DNA from: Nocardia fluminea
GTDB taxonomy: Bacteria > Actinomycetota > Actinomycetes > Mycobacteriales > Mycobacteriaceae
Assembly (NCBI RefSeq): GCF_002846365.1
Contig: NZ_PJMW01000002.1
Location: forward strand, 62,001 to 126,000
Reading direction: 5' to 3'
Length of the DNA stretch: 64,000 bases
Positions 17,679 to 28,910 of the stretch are shown here, in pieces; position 1 is the stretch's first letter; every line of letters begins with the position of its first letter. The notes beneath the pieces were generated by a model. The model searched no databases and was not told the DNA's origin. It worked only from the letters and a program-made list of their open reading frames with translations. The position numbers and the translations under genes are program-made.

Positions 17679-20525
17679 CTAGCGGTTCGGTTCCGTCCAC
17701 CCCTCGAGGTCACTCTTCGTGCCCGATGGACAGCCGTCCTGACCCGTCTGCCGGGGAAACATCATCAGGCAGCGCTGCGGTCCCGCGCCACCGACCGCGG
17801 TGGTGACCAGGACCGCGATCGACGAGCCGTCGGCGACGCGGCTGGTGGAGAAGCCGAGGGTGCCGGTGACACCCCGGTAGTCGGACTCGCGCAGCTGGAC
17901 CGCGATGGCGGTGCGGTTCGGCGGGAGGTCGGCGAGCACACCACGGCTGTTGCGCACCGCTTGCACGAACAGGCCGCTCACGTCGAAGGCCAGACCGGTG
18001 CGATCGCCCGCCCAGGTGGGCCGGTAGTCGGTGAGGTCGGGGTAGCCACGGAGGTCTTCGATCAGCCCCGCCAGTTCGGTGCACAACTGTTCGTGTTCGA
18101 ACGCCACCGGCTGGTCGCCGAGCTTACCGATACCGCTCACGCAATCGGCACCGCCGAGCATGACCGGGGAGGCCTTGGACACATAACGCACGGTGAGGTT
18201 GCCAGGGAGTGCGGCGGTGGCTTTCGGATCGGTGATCAGCCTGGTCACCGCGTCGTTGCCGAGGATCGCGGGGCCCGCGCCGCTGAGGCAGCCGCGGCTC
18301 ACCGATTTGGCGAAGGTCGGGAAGTCGTCGTTGCGGCCCGCGAAGAACAGGAGGGTGCGGCGGTCGAATCCGGCGGTCTCGCACGGCGCCGGGAAACGGT
18401 AGAGTTGCTGCTGTTCGCGCCAGCTCATACTCTGTTGTGCGACACCGCGTTTGGCGAGTTCTTTCTGCAGGTCATCGACCAGGGTGGTCACGTACAGATC
18501 ACCGGCCGCTTCGGGGTGATAGATCGCCACCTTGTCGTAGCGGGACGCGCCGTTGAGCTCACGAGCGCCCTGTACGTAGTCGGCGACGAGACGAGCTTGC
18601 ACCCTATTGCTCGGTGCCGCTTGGAAATACAGTGGCGAAGCCTCTTCCAGACCGTCGGCGGACAGTGTGGTCGCCACCGCGGGAACACCGAGTTCGCCGA
18701 GACGGGTGATAGCCCTGCGGGTTTCGTCGTTGCTGCGATCGATCCCGACGACGCCGAGCACGCTGGCATCGTCGGCCACCAGCTCGCGCAACGGATTGTC
18801 GACCACCCAACCGGCCTGCCGCATATCGGAACCACCGTTGGCGATGATGATGCGCAGCAGCGGTTCCGACTCATCGGAGGCCAGCAACGCTCGACGCTGC
18901 TGCACCGCGAGACCGGCCAGCTCCTCGACCTGGGCGTGCGGGTACCGCACATTGGTGTCGACGTAGCTGAGGCCGGCGAAGTACACCAACGAGATCAAGG
19001 GCCGATTCGGGTTGCTCCGGCGCGCGTCGGCCGCGGCGACGTTGAGCCGGAACACTTCTCGCTGCATCGCCGTCAGCTCGGGGTCGTCGGCGAAGGTTTG
19101 CCGGGGGTTGTCGCTGTATCCGACGCATTCACCGTCGCGCAGACTCACCGAGACACCGTCGGTCCACGGCCAGTGCGAACACTCGGCGCCACGTAACGGC
19201 GGGAAGTACACCAGTGTCGCGGCCGCGGCCAGCACGATCGGGATCAGTACACAGAGCCCGACGAACCAGCTGCGCGCGGCGAGCGGCGGCGCGGGCGGCA
19301 GTGCGAGACCACGGAATCGGGCATCGCTGACGCGCGGTGTGGTGTCGGGCGGCAGGATCGCGCGCAACGGCAGGAACCAGGCGTCGGCCTGACGATGCGT
19401 GCGCCGGTTGTCGATCTCGCGGACCCACTCCTGCAGCGGATCCGGGGGTTGCGGGGACGGCGCGTCGGCGAGACTCTCCAGGGTGCGCAGCGGGCGCAGG
19501 TCGCTGATGTGAGAGAGCTCGCCGACCTCGCGACTCGGTCCCTCGTCGCGCAACGACACGACCACGAGCGGATCGAAAAGGCCGGTCTCGTTGCGGATCT
19601 CGTTGATCCAGGTGAGGATGCGCGCCCCATCGCTGCCCTCGGCCAGACCACCGAGCAGCGCCACCGGATACGCGGTGCGCCGCCAGCTCGACGGGCGCCA
19701 GATCCGGCGCCGGTAGGCGTCGCGCAGGTCCTCGAGAAACGCGTGCACGAGGAGCTTGGCGACCTGCTCCTCGTTCTCGTCGACCCGATGCGAGGCAGTG
19801 AGCCGTGACGCGAAACCCAGGAAGCTGTCCGATAATTCGGGCGCCAGGTAGCGCTGGTGCAGGAACCACCGCGTCACCTTCGACATGCCGGGAATACGCC
19901 CGGACACCCACAGCCACAATCGCAGTACCGGCCACAGGGCGAGCACACCGAAGACCACCCGCGAAATCGTGTCGCCCGCAACGCCTTCGGCGGTATCGGA
20001 GCGGCTGGTGGGCGAACCGCTGCGCAGCAATGTGGGCAGTCTGCGGCGCAACTCGTCGGGCGCCTCGGATTCGTCGGAGGTCACCCGCTGGCGGGTCAGC
20101 CAGTCGGCCGTGCGGTAGCGCGGGAACTTGATCGCGCCCATCGCGGTGTCGTCGGCGGCGAAACCCGCCACCAGCAGCTGGACGATCGGCAGGCAATGGC
20201 CGGGGATCTCCTGATCATTGGCGTGCGGGCCCGCGTCGATCGCGTTGAGGTCAGGGGTCAGCAGCGTGCGCGGCAGATCGGGTGCGTGCAGGTCGATCTT
20301 GACGCGCGGCGCCGCCCGCCTGCCCCCGGATTCACTGAGCCAACTGTAGATTTCGCCGACCAGCGCGGTATGCCCGGTGACGCCGACGACCTCGACGATC
20401 GGGCGGGGCAGCGCGCGCCGCCCGTGGACCAATGTGCGCAGCACGCGCGGACGGGTGTCGGGAATCTCGAGCGCCCGCAGCAGCTCCAGCAGCTTGCCGA
20501 CATCATTGGCATCGGGCACTTCCAC
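17679..20525 (-). CDS. Membrane receptor-like protein: degenerate NTPase-like domain plus type 1 periplasmic-binding domain
   Basis: This large 948-residue protein appears to have three parts. Residues 1-410 are cytoplasm-like, with a P-loop-position GVTGHTALV (48-56) that lacks the Walker Lys, and a strand DPLVVVSLRDE at about 318-328. A hydrophobic stretch lies at about 185-207. A clear membrane helix (SWFVGLCVLIPIVLAAAATL) lies at about 419-438. Residues of about 500-940 resemble the LivJ-type extracellular solute-binding fold: VVGIDRSNDETRRAI, LGVPAVATT, LYFQAAPSNRVQARLVADYV. It starts at GTG with GGGGAGG upstream. No ABC transporter genes are adjacent, so a sensor role is more likely than transport. 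It is inserted between amiA2 and era. Confidence 0.72.
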   Translation of the reverse strand: MEVPDANDVGKLLELLRALEIPDTRPRVLRTLVHGRRALPRPIVEVVGVTGHTALVGEIYSWLSESGGRRAAPRVKIDLHAPDLPRTLLTPDLNAIDAGPHANDQEIPGHCLPIVQLLVAGFAADDTAMGAIKFPRYRTADWLTRQRVTSDESEAPDELRRRLPTLLRSGSPTSRSDTAEGVAGDTISRVVFGVLALWPVLRLWLWVSGRIPGMSKVTRWFLHQRYLAPELSDSFLGFASRLTASHRVDENEEQVAKLLVHAFLEDLRDAYRRRIWRPSSWRRTAYPVALLGGLAEGSDGARILTWINEIRNETGLFDPLVVVSLRDEGPSREVGELSHISDLRPLRTLESLADAPSPQPPDPLQEWVREIDNRRTHRQADAWFLPLRAILPPDTTPRVSDARFRGLALPPAPPLAARSWFVGLCVLIPIVLAAAATLVYFPPLRGAECSHWPWTDGVSVSLRDGECVGYSDNPRQTFADDPELTAMQREVFRLNVAAADARRSNPNRPLISLVYFAGLSYVDTNVRYPHAQVEELAGLAVQQRRALLASDESEPLLRIIIANGGSDMRQAGWVVDNPLRELVADDASVLGVVGIDRSNDETRRAITRLGELGVPAVATTLSADGLEEASPLYFQAAPSNRVQARLVADYVQGARELNGASRYDKVAIYHPEAAGDLYVTTLVDDLQKELAKRGVAQQSMSWREQQQLYRFPAPCETAGFDRRTLLFFAGRNDDFPTFAKSVSRGCLSGAGPAILGNDAVTRLITDPKATAALPGNLTVRYVSKASPVMLGGADCVSGIGKLGDQPVAFEHEQLCTELAGLIEDLRGYPDLTDYRPTWAGDRTGLAFDVSGLFVQAVRNSRGVLADLPPNRTAIAVQLRESDYRGVTGTLGFSTSRVADGSSIAVLVTTAVGGAGPQRCLMMFPRQTGQDGCPSGTKSDLEGWTEPNR

Positions 20526-20609
20526 GGCCTCCCCGGACGATCAGTGACACACGCCGTAGGAACCGGCGTGTTCGCCGAACGATACCCTGAACCGCCGACA
20601 GTCAAACGG

Positions 20610-21521
20610 TCAAAAGCCCAGCTTCCCCAGCTGTTTCGGGTCGCGCTGCCAATCCTTGGCGACCTTCACGTGCAGGTTCAGGTAGATACGGGTGCCGAGA
20701 ATGTGCTCGATCTGTTTGCGGGCATTGGTGCCGACCTCCTTGAGGCGGGCGCCGTTCTTGCCGATGATGATCGCCTTCTGGCTGGGCCGTTCGACGTAGA
20801 GCAGGGCATGCACCTCGAGCATGTCCTCGTTCGCCTCGTAGGGCTCGATGTCCTCGATCACCACGGCCAGCGAGTGCGGCAGTTCGTCGCGCACACCCTC
20901 GAGAGCGGCCTCGCGGATCAGCTCGGCCATGAGGGTTTCCTCCGGCTCGTCGGTGATCTCACCATCGGGATAGAACGCCGGTCCCTCCTGCATCTGCGAG
21001 GCGATCACCTCGACGAGCACCTCGACCTGCTCGCCCTTCACGGCCGAGACCGGCACGACCTCGGCTTCGGGTCCGAGCAGCTTCGACAGTGCCATCAGCT
21101 GGTGGGCGATCTCGTCGCGACCCACCTTGTCGATCTTGGTGACCACGCCGAGGATCTTGGTCTTGGGTGCCATCATCCTGATCTGCTCGACGATCCAGCG
21201 GTCACCGGGACCGATCTTCTCGTCGGCCGGGATGCACAGGGCGATCAGGTCGACCTCGGAGTAGGTGTCGCGGACCAGGTCGTTGAGGCGCTGGCCGAGC
21301 AGGGTGCGCGGACGGTGCAGACCGGGGGTGTCGACCAGGATCAGCTGGGCGTTCTCACGGTGCACGATGCCGCGAATGGTGTGGCGGGTGGTCTGCGGAC
21401 GCGAGGAGGTGATCGCGATCTTGGTGCCGACCAGCGCGTTGGTGAGCGTCGACTTGCCGGTGTTGGGGCGGCCGACGAAACAGACGAAGCCGGAACGGAA
21501 TTCCTTGCCGGAGTCAGCCAC
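20610..21521 (-). CDS. era: GTPase Era
   Basis: Era is the 16S rRNA-binding GTPase needed for 30S maturation. The G motifs are intact: GRPNTGKST (G1), DTPG (G3) and TKIDKV (G4). The C-terminal KH domain contains IIGKNGARLKEVGTNARKQIE. The length is 303 residues. It starts at GTG, overlapping the end of the upstream deaminase-like gene by 8 bp. It is the last gene of the ybeY-CNNM-cdd-era operon. Confidence 0.97.
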   Translation of the reverse strand: MADSGKEFRSGFVCFVGRPNTGKSTLTNALVGTKIAITSSRPQTTRHTIRGIVHRENAQLILVDTPGLHRPRTLLGQRLNDLVRDTYSEVDLIALCIPADEKIGPGDRWIVEQIRMMAPKTKILGVVTKIDKVGRDEIAHQLMALSKLLGPEAEVVPVSAVKGEQVEVLVEVIASQMQEGPAFYPDGEITDEPEETLMAELIREAALEGVRDELPHSLAVVIEDIEPYEANEDMLEVHALLYVERPSQKAIIIGKNGARLKEVGTNARKQIEHILGTRIYLNLHVKVAKDWQRDPKQLGKLGF

Positions 21522-21849
21522 CGTGCACCTCGTTCAGTACGGCGCCGGTGCGGTCGGTCCGGATGACCGAAGCCGACGGCGACACCTCGCGCACGGCGTC
21601 GATGCCCGCGTCCTCGGCGGCCCCGCCGACGACAACCGCGGCCTCGAAGCCCTCGGCGCCGCTCGAGATCGCGGCGGCCACAGCGGCCTGCAACGCGGTC
21701 AGGCGCAGCGCGGTCAGCCCGACCTCGCCCGCGGCGTAGGTGCGGCCGTCGGTGTCGCGCACCGCGGCACCGCTCGCGCCACCGGTGCGGCCCAGCGCGC
21801 CACGCGCCAGTACCAGCAGTTTGTTGTCCTCGGCGTTCAGTTCACTCAT
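21514..21849 (-). CDS. Cytidine-deaminase-like protein lacking catalytic residues
   Basis: This 111-residue protein corresponds to Rv2365c and has the cytidine deaminase fold pattern ([33 protein letters not shown]). The zinc-binding HAE is replaced by TAL ([11 protein letters not shown]), and the PCxxC motif is reduced to SPSASV without Cys. Deaminase activity is therefore not expected. It overlaps both neighbours (8 bp each), tying it to Era and the CNNM protein in expression. A structural or ribosome-linked role is inference. Confidence 0.8.
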   Translation of the reverse strand: MSELNAEDNKLLVLARGALGRTGGASGAAVRDTDGRTYAAGEVGLTALRLTALQAAVAAAISSGAEGFEAAVVVGGAAEDAGIDAVREVSPSASVIRTDRTGAVLNEVHGG

Positions 21850-23203
21850 GGTGTTCTCCGTTGTCGTCGGGCACGCGCACCGGATCGGTGCCGGCGGTTG
21901 CCTCGTCGGTCGTGCCCTTGCGGGGCTTGTCGGTCTTCTTCTCGGCCTTGTCCGCGGCCCTGCGTACCAGCACGGTGTTGACCCGCATGCGCCCGCGCGC
22001 GTCGGCGCCGCCCTCGCCGCGCAGCACCAGCCCGTGGACGGTCACCTTGGAGCCGGGCAGCGGGACGCGGCCCAACTCGTGCGCGAGCAGCCCGCCTACC
22101 GTGTCCACGTCGTCGTCCTCGAGGTCGAGGCCGTACAGCTCCCCCAGGTCTTCCACCGACAGCCGCGACGAGACGCGGTAGCGCCCCTCGCCGAGGTCCT
22201 CTACAGGCGGGGTTTCGTCGGTGTCGTATTCGTCGGCGATCTCGCCGACGATCTCCTCGAGCACGTCCTCGATGGTCACCAGCCCCGCGATGCCGCCGTA
22301 TTCGTCGACCAGCAGCGCCATGTGATTGCGGCGGCGCTGCATCTCGTCGAGCAGTTCGTCGAGCGGCTTGGAATCGGGCATGAAGATCGCGGGCCGCATC
22401 ACCTCGCCCACCGACACCTTGCGGGCGCGATCGGCGTAGGGCACAAGGTCTTTGAGGTAGACCACGCCGCGGATGTCGTCGACGTTCTCGCCGATCACCG
22501 GGATCCGGGAATGGCCCGATCGCACCGCCAGTGACATCGCCTGGGCGGCGGTCTTGTCGTCCTCGATCCACACCATCTCGGTGCGCGGCACCATCACCGC
22601 GCGGGCGGGGGTGTCGCCGAGTTCGAACACCGACTGGATCATCCGGCGTTCGTCGTCGGCCACCACGCCGCGTTCGCGAGCCATGTCGACCACCTCGCGC
22701 AGCTCGATCTCGGAAGCGAAGGGGCCGTTGCGAAATCCCTTACCGGGGGTGATCGCATTGCCGAGCAGAATCAGCAGCCGGCTGACCGGGCTGAGTACCG
22801 CGCCGATGATCTGCAACGGCACGGCGGCGGCCAGCGCGATCGAATAGGCGTGCTGGCGGCCGAGGGTACGCGGGCCGACGCCGATCACGACGTAGGAGAC
22901 CACGACCATCAGCGCGGCGGTGACCAGCAGCGCGGTGCTCTCGTTCCACAGGCCGAGAGTCGCCGCCGCCAGCAGCACTGTGGCGGTGATCTCGCACAGA
23001 ACACGCAGCAGGACAACGAGATTGACGTAGCGCGGGCGGTCGTCGACGATGCCGCGCAGTCGCGCGGCACCGGGGCGCTCCTCGCGGACCATGTCGTCGA
23101 GCCTGGCCCGTGACACCGTGTTCAGTGCCGAGTCCACACCCGCGAACACCCCGCCGATACCGATCAACACGATCGCCAGCGAGATCAGGGTCAATGCTGT
23201 CAC
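21842..23203 (-). CDS. CNNM/CorC-family membrane protein with CBS pair
   Basis: In this 453-residue protein the N-terminal CNNM domain has four membrane segments (residues 1-150). A CBS pair follows ([20 protein letters not shown] through [17 protein letters not shown]), then the CorC/HlyC domain at about 345-415 and a charged tail. Family members are linked to magnesium/cobalt export. It starts at a GTG overlapping the ybeY stop. The position matches Rv2366c. The tail (about 420-453) is Lys/Asp-rich and low in complexity. Confidence 0.93.
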   Translation of the reverse strand: MTALTLISLAIVLIGIGGVFAGVDSALNTVSRARLDDMVREERPGAARLRGIVDDRPRYVNLVVLLRVLCEITATVLLAAATLGLWNESTALLVTAALMVVVSYVVIGVGPRTLGRQHAYSIALAAAVPLQIIGAVLSPVSRLLILLGNAITPGKGFRNGPFASEIELREVVDMARERGVVADDERRMIQSVFELGDTPARAVMVPRTEMVWIEDDKTAAQAMSLAVRSGHSRIPVIGENVDDIRGVVYLKDLVPYADRARKVSVGEVMRPAIFMPDSKPLDELLDEMQRRRNHMALLVDEYGGIAGLVTIEDVLEEIVGEIADEYDTDETPPVEDLGEGRYRVSSRLSVEDLGELYGLDLEDDDVDTVGGLLAHELGRVPLPGSKVTVHGLVLRGEGGADARGRMRVNTVLVRRAADKAEKKTDKPRKGTTDEATAGTDPVRVPDDNGEHHE

Positions 23204-23748
23204 GCGGGGCCTTCACCGGGTGCGGTGAAACCTGCCTTGCCGAGTAGACGGTCGTCACGCTCGGCCAGCTCGGCGCGGCGCTGTTCCTCGCGCAGGCTCA
23301 CATACCACTCCTCGAGCAGCTGACCCTGCAGCGCGAACATCTCCTTCTCCTCCTCCGGCTCGGCATGGTCGTAGCCGAGCAGGTGGAGCACGCCGTGCAC
23401 GGTGAGCAGAGCCAGCTCGTGGTCGAGCGAATGGTCGGCCTTCTGCGCCTGACCCATCGCGAACTCCGGGCACAGCACGATGTCACCGAGCATGGAAGGG
23501 CCGGGCTCCGGGCTGTCGGGACGACCGCCGGGCTCGAGCTCGTCCATCGGGAACGACATCACGTCGGTGGGCCCGGGCAGGTCCATCCAGCGCACGTGCA
23601 GGTCGGCCATGGTGTCGAGATCGACGAGCACCATCGACAGTTCGGCGGCCGGATGGACGTCCATCCTGCCGATCACGAAACGTGCGACGCTGACCAGGTC
23701 TTCTTCGGGAACGTCCATGCCCGATTCGTTGGCGATCTCGATGCTCAC
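23200..23748 (-). CDS. ybeY: Endoribonuclease YbeY
   Basis: YbeY is a metal-dependent RNase for 16S rRNA 3' end processing and ribosome quality control. The zinc site H-x3-H-x5-H is visible as [11 protein letters not shown]. The substrate loop [11 protein letters not shown] is also present. The length is 182 residues; the C-terminal 30 residues ([22 protein letters not shown]) are longer than in E. coli but typical for actinobacteria. It starts at GTG and is followed, with 4-bp overlap, by the CNNM gene. Confidence 0.96.
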   Translation of the reverse strand: MSIEIANESGMDVPEEDLVSVARFVIGRMDVHPAAELSMVLVDLDTMADLHVRWMDLPGPTDVMSFPMDELEPGGRPDSPEPGPSMLGDIVLCPEFAMGQAQKADHSLDHELALLTVHGVLHLLGYDHAEPEEEKEMFALQGQLLEEWYVSLREEQRRAELAERDDRLLGKAGFTAPGEGPA

Positions 23749-23811
23749 CTGTTCAGGGTACGGTGCCGACCCGACGCCGCCGGGAGCGGCATCGGGCCAG
23801 CGTGGCGCATG

Positions 23812-24924
<1,113 letters not shown>

Positions 24925-25077
24925 AAGTGGCTACAGCCTGCTTCCGGTTTCGACCTGGTGTTCGATGAGATCAGTTTACCGCCGAGCACTGACACCGCAC
25001 AGTGGTTAAACGGGTGCCCGTGGTATGCCGTTCGCGTCACCGTCGGAATACCCCATCCCGGACGGTCCACTCCATCC

Positions 25078-25818
25078 TCACCAGCGCGAGGTCAGCGCCC
25101 CCAGCGCACCCAGCGCGACGGCCGCCGCGGTCGAGGTGCGCAGAACGGTCGGGCCGAGGAGCACGATGTCGGCTCCGGCCGCCGCCAGCGCGGCCAGCTC
25201 CGCGTCGTCGAGGCCGCCTTCGGGGCCGACGATCAGCACCACCTCGCTCGCCTCGCCCAGCGGCAGTTCGGTGAACTTGCCCGCGCCGGATTCGTGCAGG
25301 GCCGCGACGGTCGCGCCGTCCGCCTTGGCTTTCCGCACCAGCTCCACCAGGTCCCGGGTGCGGTGCAGATCCGCGATCTCGGGGATGTAGGCGCGCCGGG
25401 ATTGGCGGGCAGCGGATTTCGCCGCCGCCCGCCACTTCTCGATGCCCTTGGCGGCCTTGGCTTCCCAGTTCGCAACGCAGCGCGCGGCCTGCCACGGGAC
25501 GATCAGGTCCGCGCCCGCCTCGGTCATCAATTCGACGGCCAGCTCGGAGCGGTCCGACTTGGGCAGCGCCTGCACCACGGTCACCGCCGGGGTGGGCGGC
25601 GCGGCGATCCGGCGGTCACGGACCGCCAGTTCGAGCCGGTCCTTCTGGGCCGCGACGACTTCCGAGTCGGCCAGCACACCCTGCCCATCGGACAGGGTGA
25701 TCGGCTCGCCGACCTTGATCCGGCGCACTGTCGCCGCGTGGCGTCCTTCGGGACCGTCCAGCACCGCGACAGCGCCCGGCTCGGGAACCTCGTCGAGGTA
25801 GAAGACCGTCGCGGCCAC
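25078..25818 (-). CDS. rsmE: 16S rRNA m3U1498 methyltransferase
   Basis: This SPOUT-class methyltransferase modifies U1498 of 16S rRNA. It has the N-terminal PUA-like domain (EGRHAATVRRIKVGEPITLSDGQG) and the SPOUT knot (LIVGPEGGLDDAEL, LGPTVLRTSTAA). The length is 246 residues. It starts at GTG five bp after the dnaJ2 stop, forming a hrcA-dnaJ2-rsmE unit as in Rv2374c-Rv2372c. The 153-bp gap to phoH holds no gene that I can see. Confidence 0.95.
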   Translation of the reverse strand: MAATVFYLDEVPEPGAVAVLDGPEGRHAATVRRIKVGEPITLSDGQGVLADSEVVAAQKDRLELAVRDRRIAAPPTPAVTVVQALPKSDRSELAVELMTEAGADLIVPWQAARCVANWEAKAAKGIEKWRAAAKSAARQSRRAYIPEIADLHRTRDLVELVRKAKADGATVAALHESGAGKFTELPLGEASEVVLIVGPEGGLDDAELAALAAAGADIVLLGPTVLRTSTAAAVALGALGALTSRW

Positions 25819-25822
25819 GGGC

Positions 25823-26977
25823 TCAGCGCCCGCTGAACGACGCGCGCAGCCGGGCGAACAGACCGCTGTTGTGCTCGGACTGGGTCGACATCACCTCGGC
25901 GCGATCCTTGTCCCGCATGCCCTTGAACTTGCGCAGCAGATCGGTCTGCCTGCCGTCGAGCTTGCTCGGCACGACGATGTCGAGGTGGGCCAGCAGGTCG
26001 CCGCGCGCACCCGAACGCAGCCGCGGCATGCCGTGCGCCCGCAACTGGATGACCTCGCCGGGCTGGGTGCCCGCCGCGATCGTGAGTTCGGTGGGGCCGT
26101 CGAGGATGGTGTCGACGACCACGGTGGTCCCGAGGATCGCATCGACCATCGGCACCCGGACGGTGCAGTGCAGGTCGTCGCCGTCGCGCACGAAGGTGTC
26201 GTGGGGCTGCTCGACGACCTCGACGTACAGGTCACCGGCATGACCGCCGCCGGGGCCGACCTCGCCCTGCGCCGCCAGGCGAACCCGCATGCCGCTGGCG
26301 ACACCGGCCGGGATGGGCGCGGCGATCTCGCGACGAGCGCGGACCCGGCCGTCGCCGCCGCACTTGTTGCAGGGGTCGGGGATGGTCTCGCCCGCGCCGC
26401 GGCAGGTGGGGCAGGGACGCGAGGTGAGCACCTGGCCCAGGAACGAACGCTGCACCGACTGCACCTCGCCCGCGCCGTCACAGGTCTCGCAGCGCACCGG
26501 CTTGGAGTTGCCGTTGGTGCCCGAGCCCACGCAGACATCGCAGAGGATCGCGGTGTCGACGGTGAGATGCTTGGTGACTCCGACCGCGCATTCGGCCAGA
26601 CTCAGCCGGGTGCGGATCAGCGAGTCGGCGCCGGGCTGCACGCGGCCGCGCGGCTTACGCTGGCCACCGCCCTGACCGCTCATCCCGCCGAAGAACGCCT
26701 CGAAGACGTCGCCGAGACCGCCGAAGCCGGCACCGTTGAATCCTGCTCCACCGCCGCCGTTTTCGAGCGGGTCACCGCCGAGGTCGACGATCCGGCGCTT
26801 CTCGGGGTCGGTCAGCACCTCGTAGGCGGTGGAGACTTCCTTGAAGCGGGCCTGCGCGCCCTCGTCTGGGTTCACATCGGGGTGCAGTTCGCGGGCCAGC
26901 TTGCGGTAAGCGCGCTTGAGCTCCTGGTCGGTGGCATTCTTGCCGACGCCGAGCAATCCGTAGTAATCCCGTGCCAC
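25823..26977 (-). CDS. dnaJ2: Chaperone DnaJ2
   Basis: This type I J-protein co-chaperone of DnaK has the J domain with HPD in [13 protein letters not shown] (residues about 1-70), a Gly-rich segment (about 75-115), four zinc-finger CxxCxGxG-type repeats ([32 protein letters not shown]) and the C-terminal substrate domains. The length is 384 residues. It starts at GTG. It follows hrcA by 130 bp, as in most actinobacteria, so heat-shock control through HrcA is likely. Confidence 0.97.
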   Translation of the reverse strand: MARDYYGLLGVGKNATDQELKRAYRKLARELHPDVNPDEGAQARFKEVSTAYEVLTDPEKRRIVDLGGDPLENGGGGAGFNGAGFGGLGDVFEAFFGGMSGQGGGQRKPRGRVQPGADSLIRTRLSLAECAVGVTKHLTVDTAILCDVCVGSGTNGNSKPVRCETCDGAGEVQSVQRSFLGQVLTSRPCPTCRGAGETIPDPCNKCGGDGRVRARREIAAPIPAGVASGMRVRLAAQGEVGPGGGHAGDLYVEVVEQPHDTFVRDGDDLHCTVRVPMVDAILGTTVVVDTILDGPTELTIAAGTQPGEVIQLRAHGMPRLRSGARGDLLAHLDIVVPSKLDGRQTDLLRKFKGMRDKDRAEVMSTQSEHNSGLFARLRASFSGR

Positions 26978-27107
26978 GTGAGTTCTCTAGTCCTTGGTCG
27001 GTGTGGGCCGGCCGAGCGCCGGGCGCATCCTTTAGTCGAATCCACTCAACTTTACCGGCCGGAGTATCGACCTTAACAGTCCGGTAGTCGTGGTTCCCGA
27101 GCTGGCT

Positions 27108-28142
27108 TCACCTTTCGGCGAGCACCTCGCCGATGTAGCGGGCGACCGTCGCCACCGAGGCCATGGTGCCGGGGTAGTCCATGCGGGTCGGGCCGAGCAC
27201 ACCCATACCGCCCAGCACGGCGCCCGCCGCACCGTAGCCGGTGGAGACGACCGAGGTGCCGCGCATCTGCTCGACCTGGGTCTCCTCGCCGATCTGCACC
27301 ATCACCTGCCCCGGCTGCTGCGCGGCGGCGAGCAGTTTGAGCACGATGACCTGTTCTTCCAGGGCTTCCAGCACGGTGCGCAGGGAGCCGGGGAAACCGA
27401 AATCGGCGACATTGCGGGTGAGATTGGCGGTGCCGCCGAGGACCAGTCGCTCTTCGGGGTGTTCGACCAGCGTCTCCACCAGCACGGTCGAGACCCGGAC
27501 CAGCACGTCGCGGATCTTGGCCGGTGCGCGTTCGGGCACCCCCGCCACCGACGCGCTGGCCACCGACAGCAGCTTGCCGTCCATGGCCCCGCCGAGCAGG
27601 CCGCGCACGGCGGCCAGATCCTCGTCGGAGATCACCGCGCCGAGATCGACGATGCGCTGGTCGACGCGGCCGGTGTCGGTGATCACGACGAGTAACAACC
27701 GGGCGGGGTTGAGCGCGACGACCTCGATATGGCGCACGATCGACGCCGAGACCGTGGGGTACTGCACGACGGCGACCTGGCGGGTGAGCTGGGCGAGCAG
27801 GCGCACACCGCGGCGCAGGACGTCGTCGAGATCGACACCGGACTCGAGAAATTCCATGATCGCCCGGCGTTCGGCGCCGGAGAGCGGCTTCACCTCGGCG
27901 ATCCGGTCGACGAACTCGCGGTAGCCCTTGTCGGTGGGGATGCGGCCCGAGCTCGTGTGCGGCTGGGTGATGTAGCCCTCGGCCTCGAGCACCGCCATGT
28001 CGTTGCGGATGGTGGCGCTGGAGACGCCGAGGTTGTGCCGTTCCACGAGGGACTTGGAGCCGATCGGTTCCTTGGTGGCGACGTAGTCCGCGACGATCGC
28101 TCGCAGGACCTCGAAACGTCGATCCTCGGTACTCGACGCCAT
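27108..28142 (-). CDS. hrcA: Heat-inducible transcription repressor HrcA
   Basis: HrcA represses groE/dnaJ-type operons by binding CIRCE inverted repeats. The winged helix ([47 protein letters not shown]) is intact, followed by the GAF-like and dimerisation domains. The length is 344 residues. I see no canonical CIRCE (TTAGCACTC-N9-GAGTGCTAA) in the 354 bp upstream, so self-regulation is not supported by the sequence. Confidence 0.96.
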   Translation of the reverse strand: MASSTEDRRFEVLRAIVADYVATKEPIGSKSLVERHNLGVSSATIRNDMAVLEAEGYITQPHTSSGRIPTDKGYREFVDRIAEVKPLSGAERRAIMEFLESGVDLDDVLRRGVRLLAQLTRQVAVVQYPTVSASIVRHIEVVALNPARLLLVVITDTGRVDQRIVDLGAVISDEDLAAVRGLLGGAMDGKLLSVASASVAGVPERAPAKIRDVLVRVSTVLVETLVEHPEERLVLGGTANLTRNVADFGFPGSLRTVLEALEEQVIVLKLLAAAQQPGQVMVQIGEETQVEQMRGTSVVSTGYGAAGAVLGGMGVLGPTRMDYPGTMASVATVARYIGEVLAER

Positions 28143-28362
28143 CGACCCCCACCTTCCTCGCTCGTGCCCGGTACATCACGCCTACCCGTGCTGCGTTCGC
28201 ACAGGGTCGCACGCCGACGCTCGCAGCGTCTCGTTGTCCAGTCTAATTGTCGTGTTGCCGATGCCTGGATCGCACGGCTGTCCGGCATCGAACTGTCATG
28301 CGGCGGATACCGGGCGGCGGGGCGGAGTTCGACCCGTCGGCTCCGTCGAGCCCGGCCGCGAG

Positions 28363-28388
28363 TTGTCCACAGGCCCGAGTTATCCACA
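28363..28388 (+). promoter_or_regulatory. Pair of DnaA boxes
   Basis: TTGTCCACA (28363-28371) and TTATCCACA (28380-28388) are direct repeats with a centre-to-centre distance of 17 bp. Both match DnaA-box consensus exactly (TTRTCCACA). A weaker TTGTCCAGT lies about 130 bp to the left. They are in the 354-bp intergenic region between hrcA and the T7SS locus at 28497. Two boxes are too few for oriC but enough for DnaA-dependent control. Confidence 0.6.
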
Positions 28389-28496
28389 GTTGCGGCTGCG
28401 GGGGTTGTCGGGCTCGGGCGGCGAGCGTAGTTTCGGGTCTGAATCAGGGGGTCTACCAGCCATTTTCAGCTCTACAGTGTGCACGGGGAGGGAACT

Positions 28497-28910
28497 GTGG
28501 TGTATCCGGATGAGGTCGGCGAAGCGGGGCACAGCGGGTCGAGCGCGGTCGCGGTGCGGCCTGCGGAGTTCGCCCGGATCGACGATGCGTGTGCGGAGTT
28601 TCTGCGGGTGATCGCTCGGATCCGGGCACTCGCCGTGGAAATCGGCGATCAGGAGCACTGGGGCCTGGGCGAGAGGCAAGTTCGGTTGATATCCGGTGGC
28701 ACATTGGTAGCGCGATTGCGTTCTGTTGCTGCGGCGAACGAGAACAGTGTCACTGCCGTATCGGACGCGCATTCACAGATCGTGGGTGACATTCAACATT
28801 CTTTCCGGGTTGCGCGCGATCTGATGGTGGTTGCCGACGAAGAGTGGGCGAGTCGACTGCGTTCGCCGGAAACCTCTGCGGGACAACATTTTTCCTCGGT
28901 GCCGGTATGA
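28497..28910 (+). CDS. Small helical T7SS-type protein
   Basis: This 137-residue protein starts at GTG 28497 (or 28500) with GGAGGG 5 nt upstream. It is helical, has no signal peptide, and has a central turn HWGLGERQVRLISGG that parallels the RVGGFGSFDSSKILE turn of the 7305-7685 gene. It overlaps the PPE-like gene downstream (ATGA). I read it as a diverged copy of the small partner in the first T7SS module. The family is not otherwise recognised. A TACAGT -10-like box is at 28473-28478. Confidence 0.65.
   Translation: MVYPDEVGEAGHSGSSAVAVRPAEFARIDDACAEFLRVIARIRALAVEIGDQEHWGLGERQVRLISGGTLVARLRSVAAANENSVTAVSDAHSQIVGDIQHSFRVARDLMVVADEEWASRLRSPETSAGQHFSSVPV

Noticed and set aside
24925..25077. 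CIRCE-like repeat near the phoH/rsmE gap
   Set aside because: The gcactgacaccgcacagtg stretch does not match the CIRCE arms or spacing.
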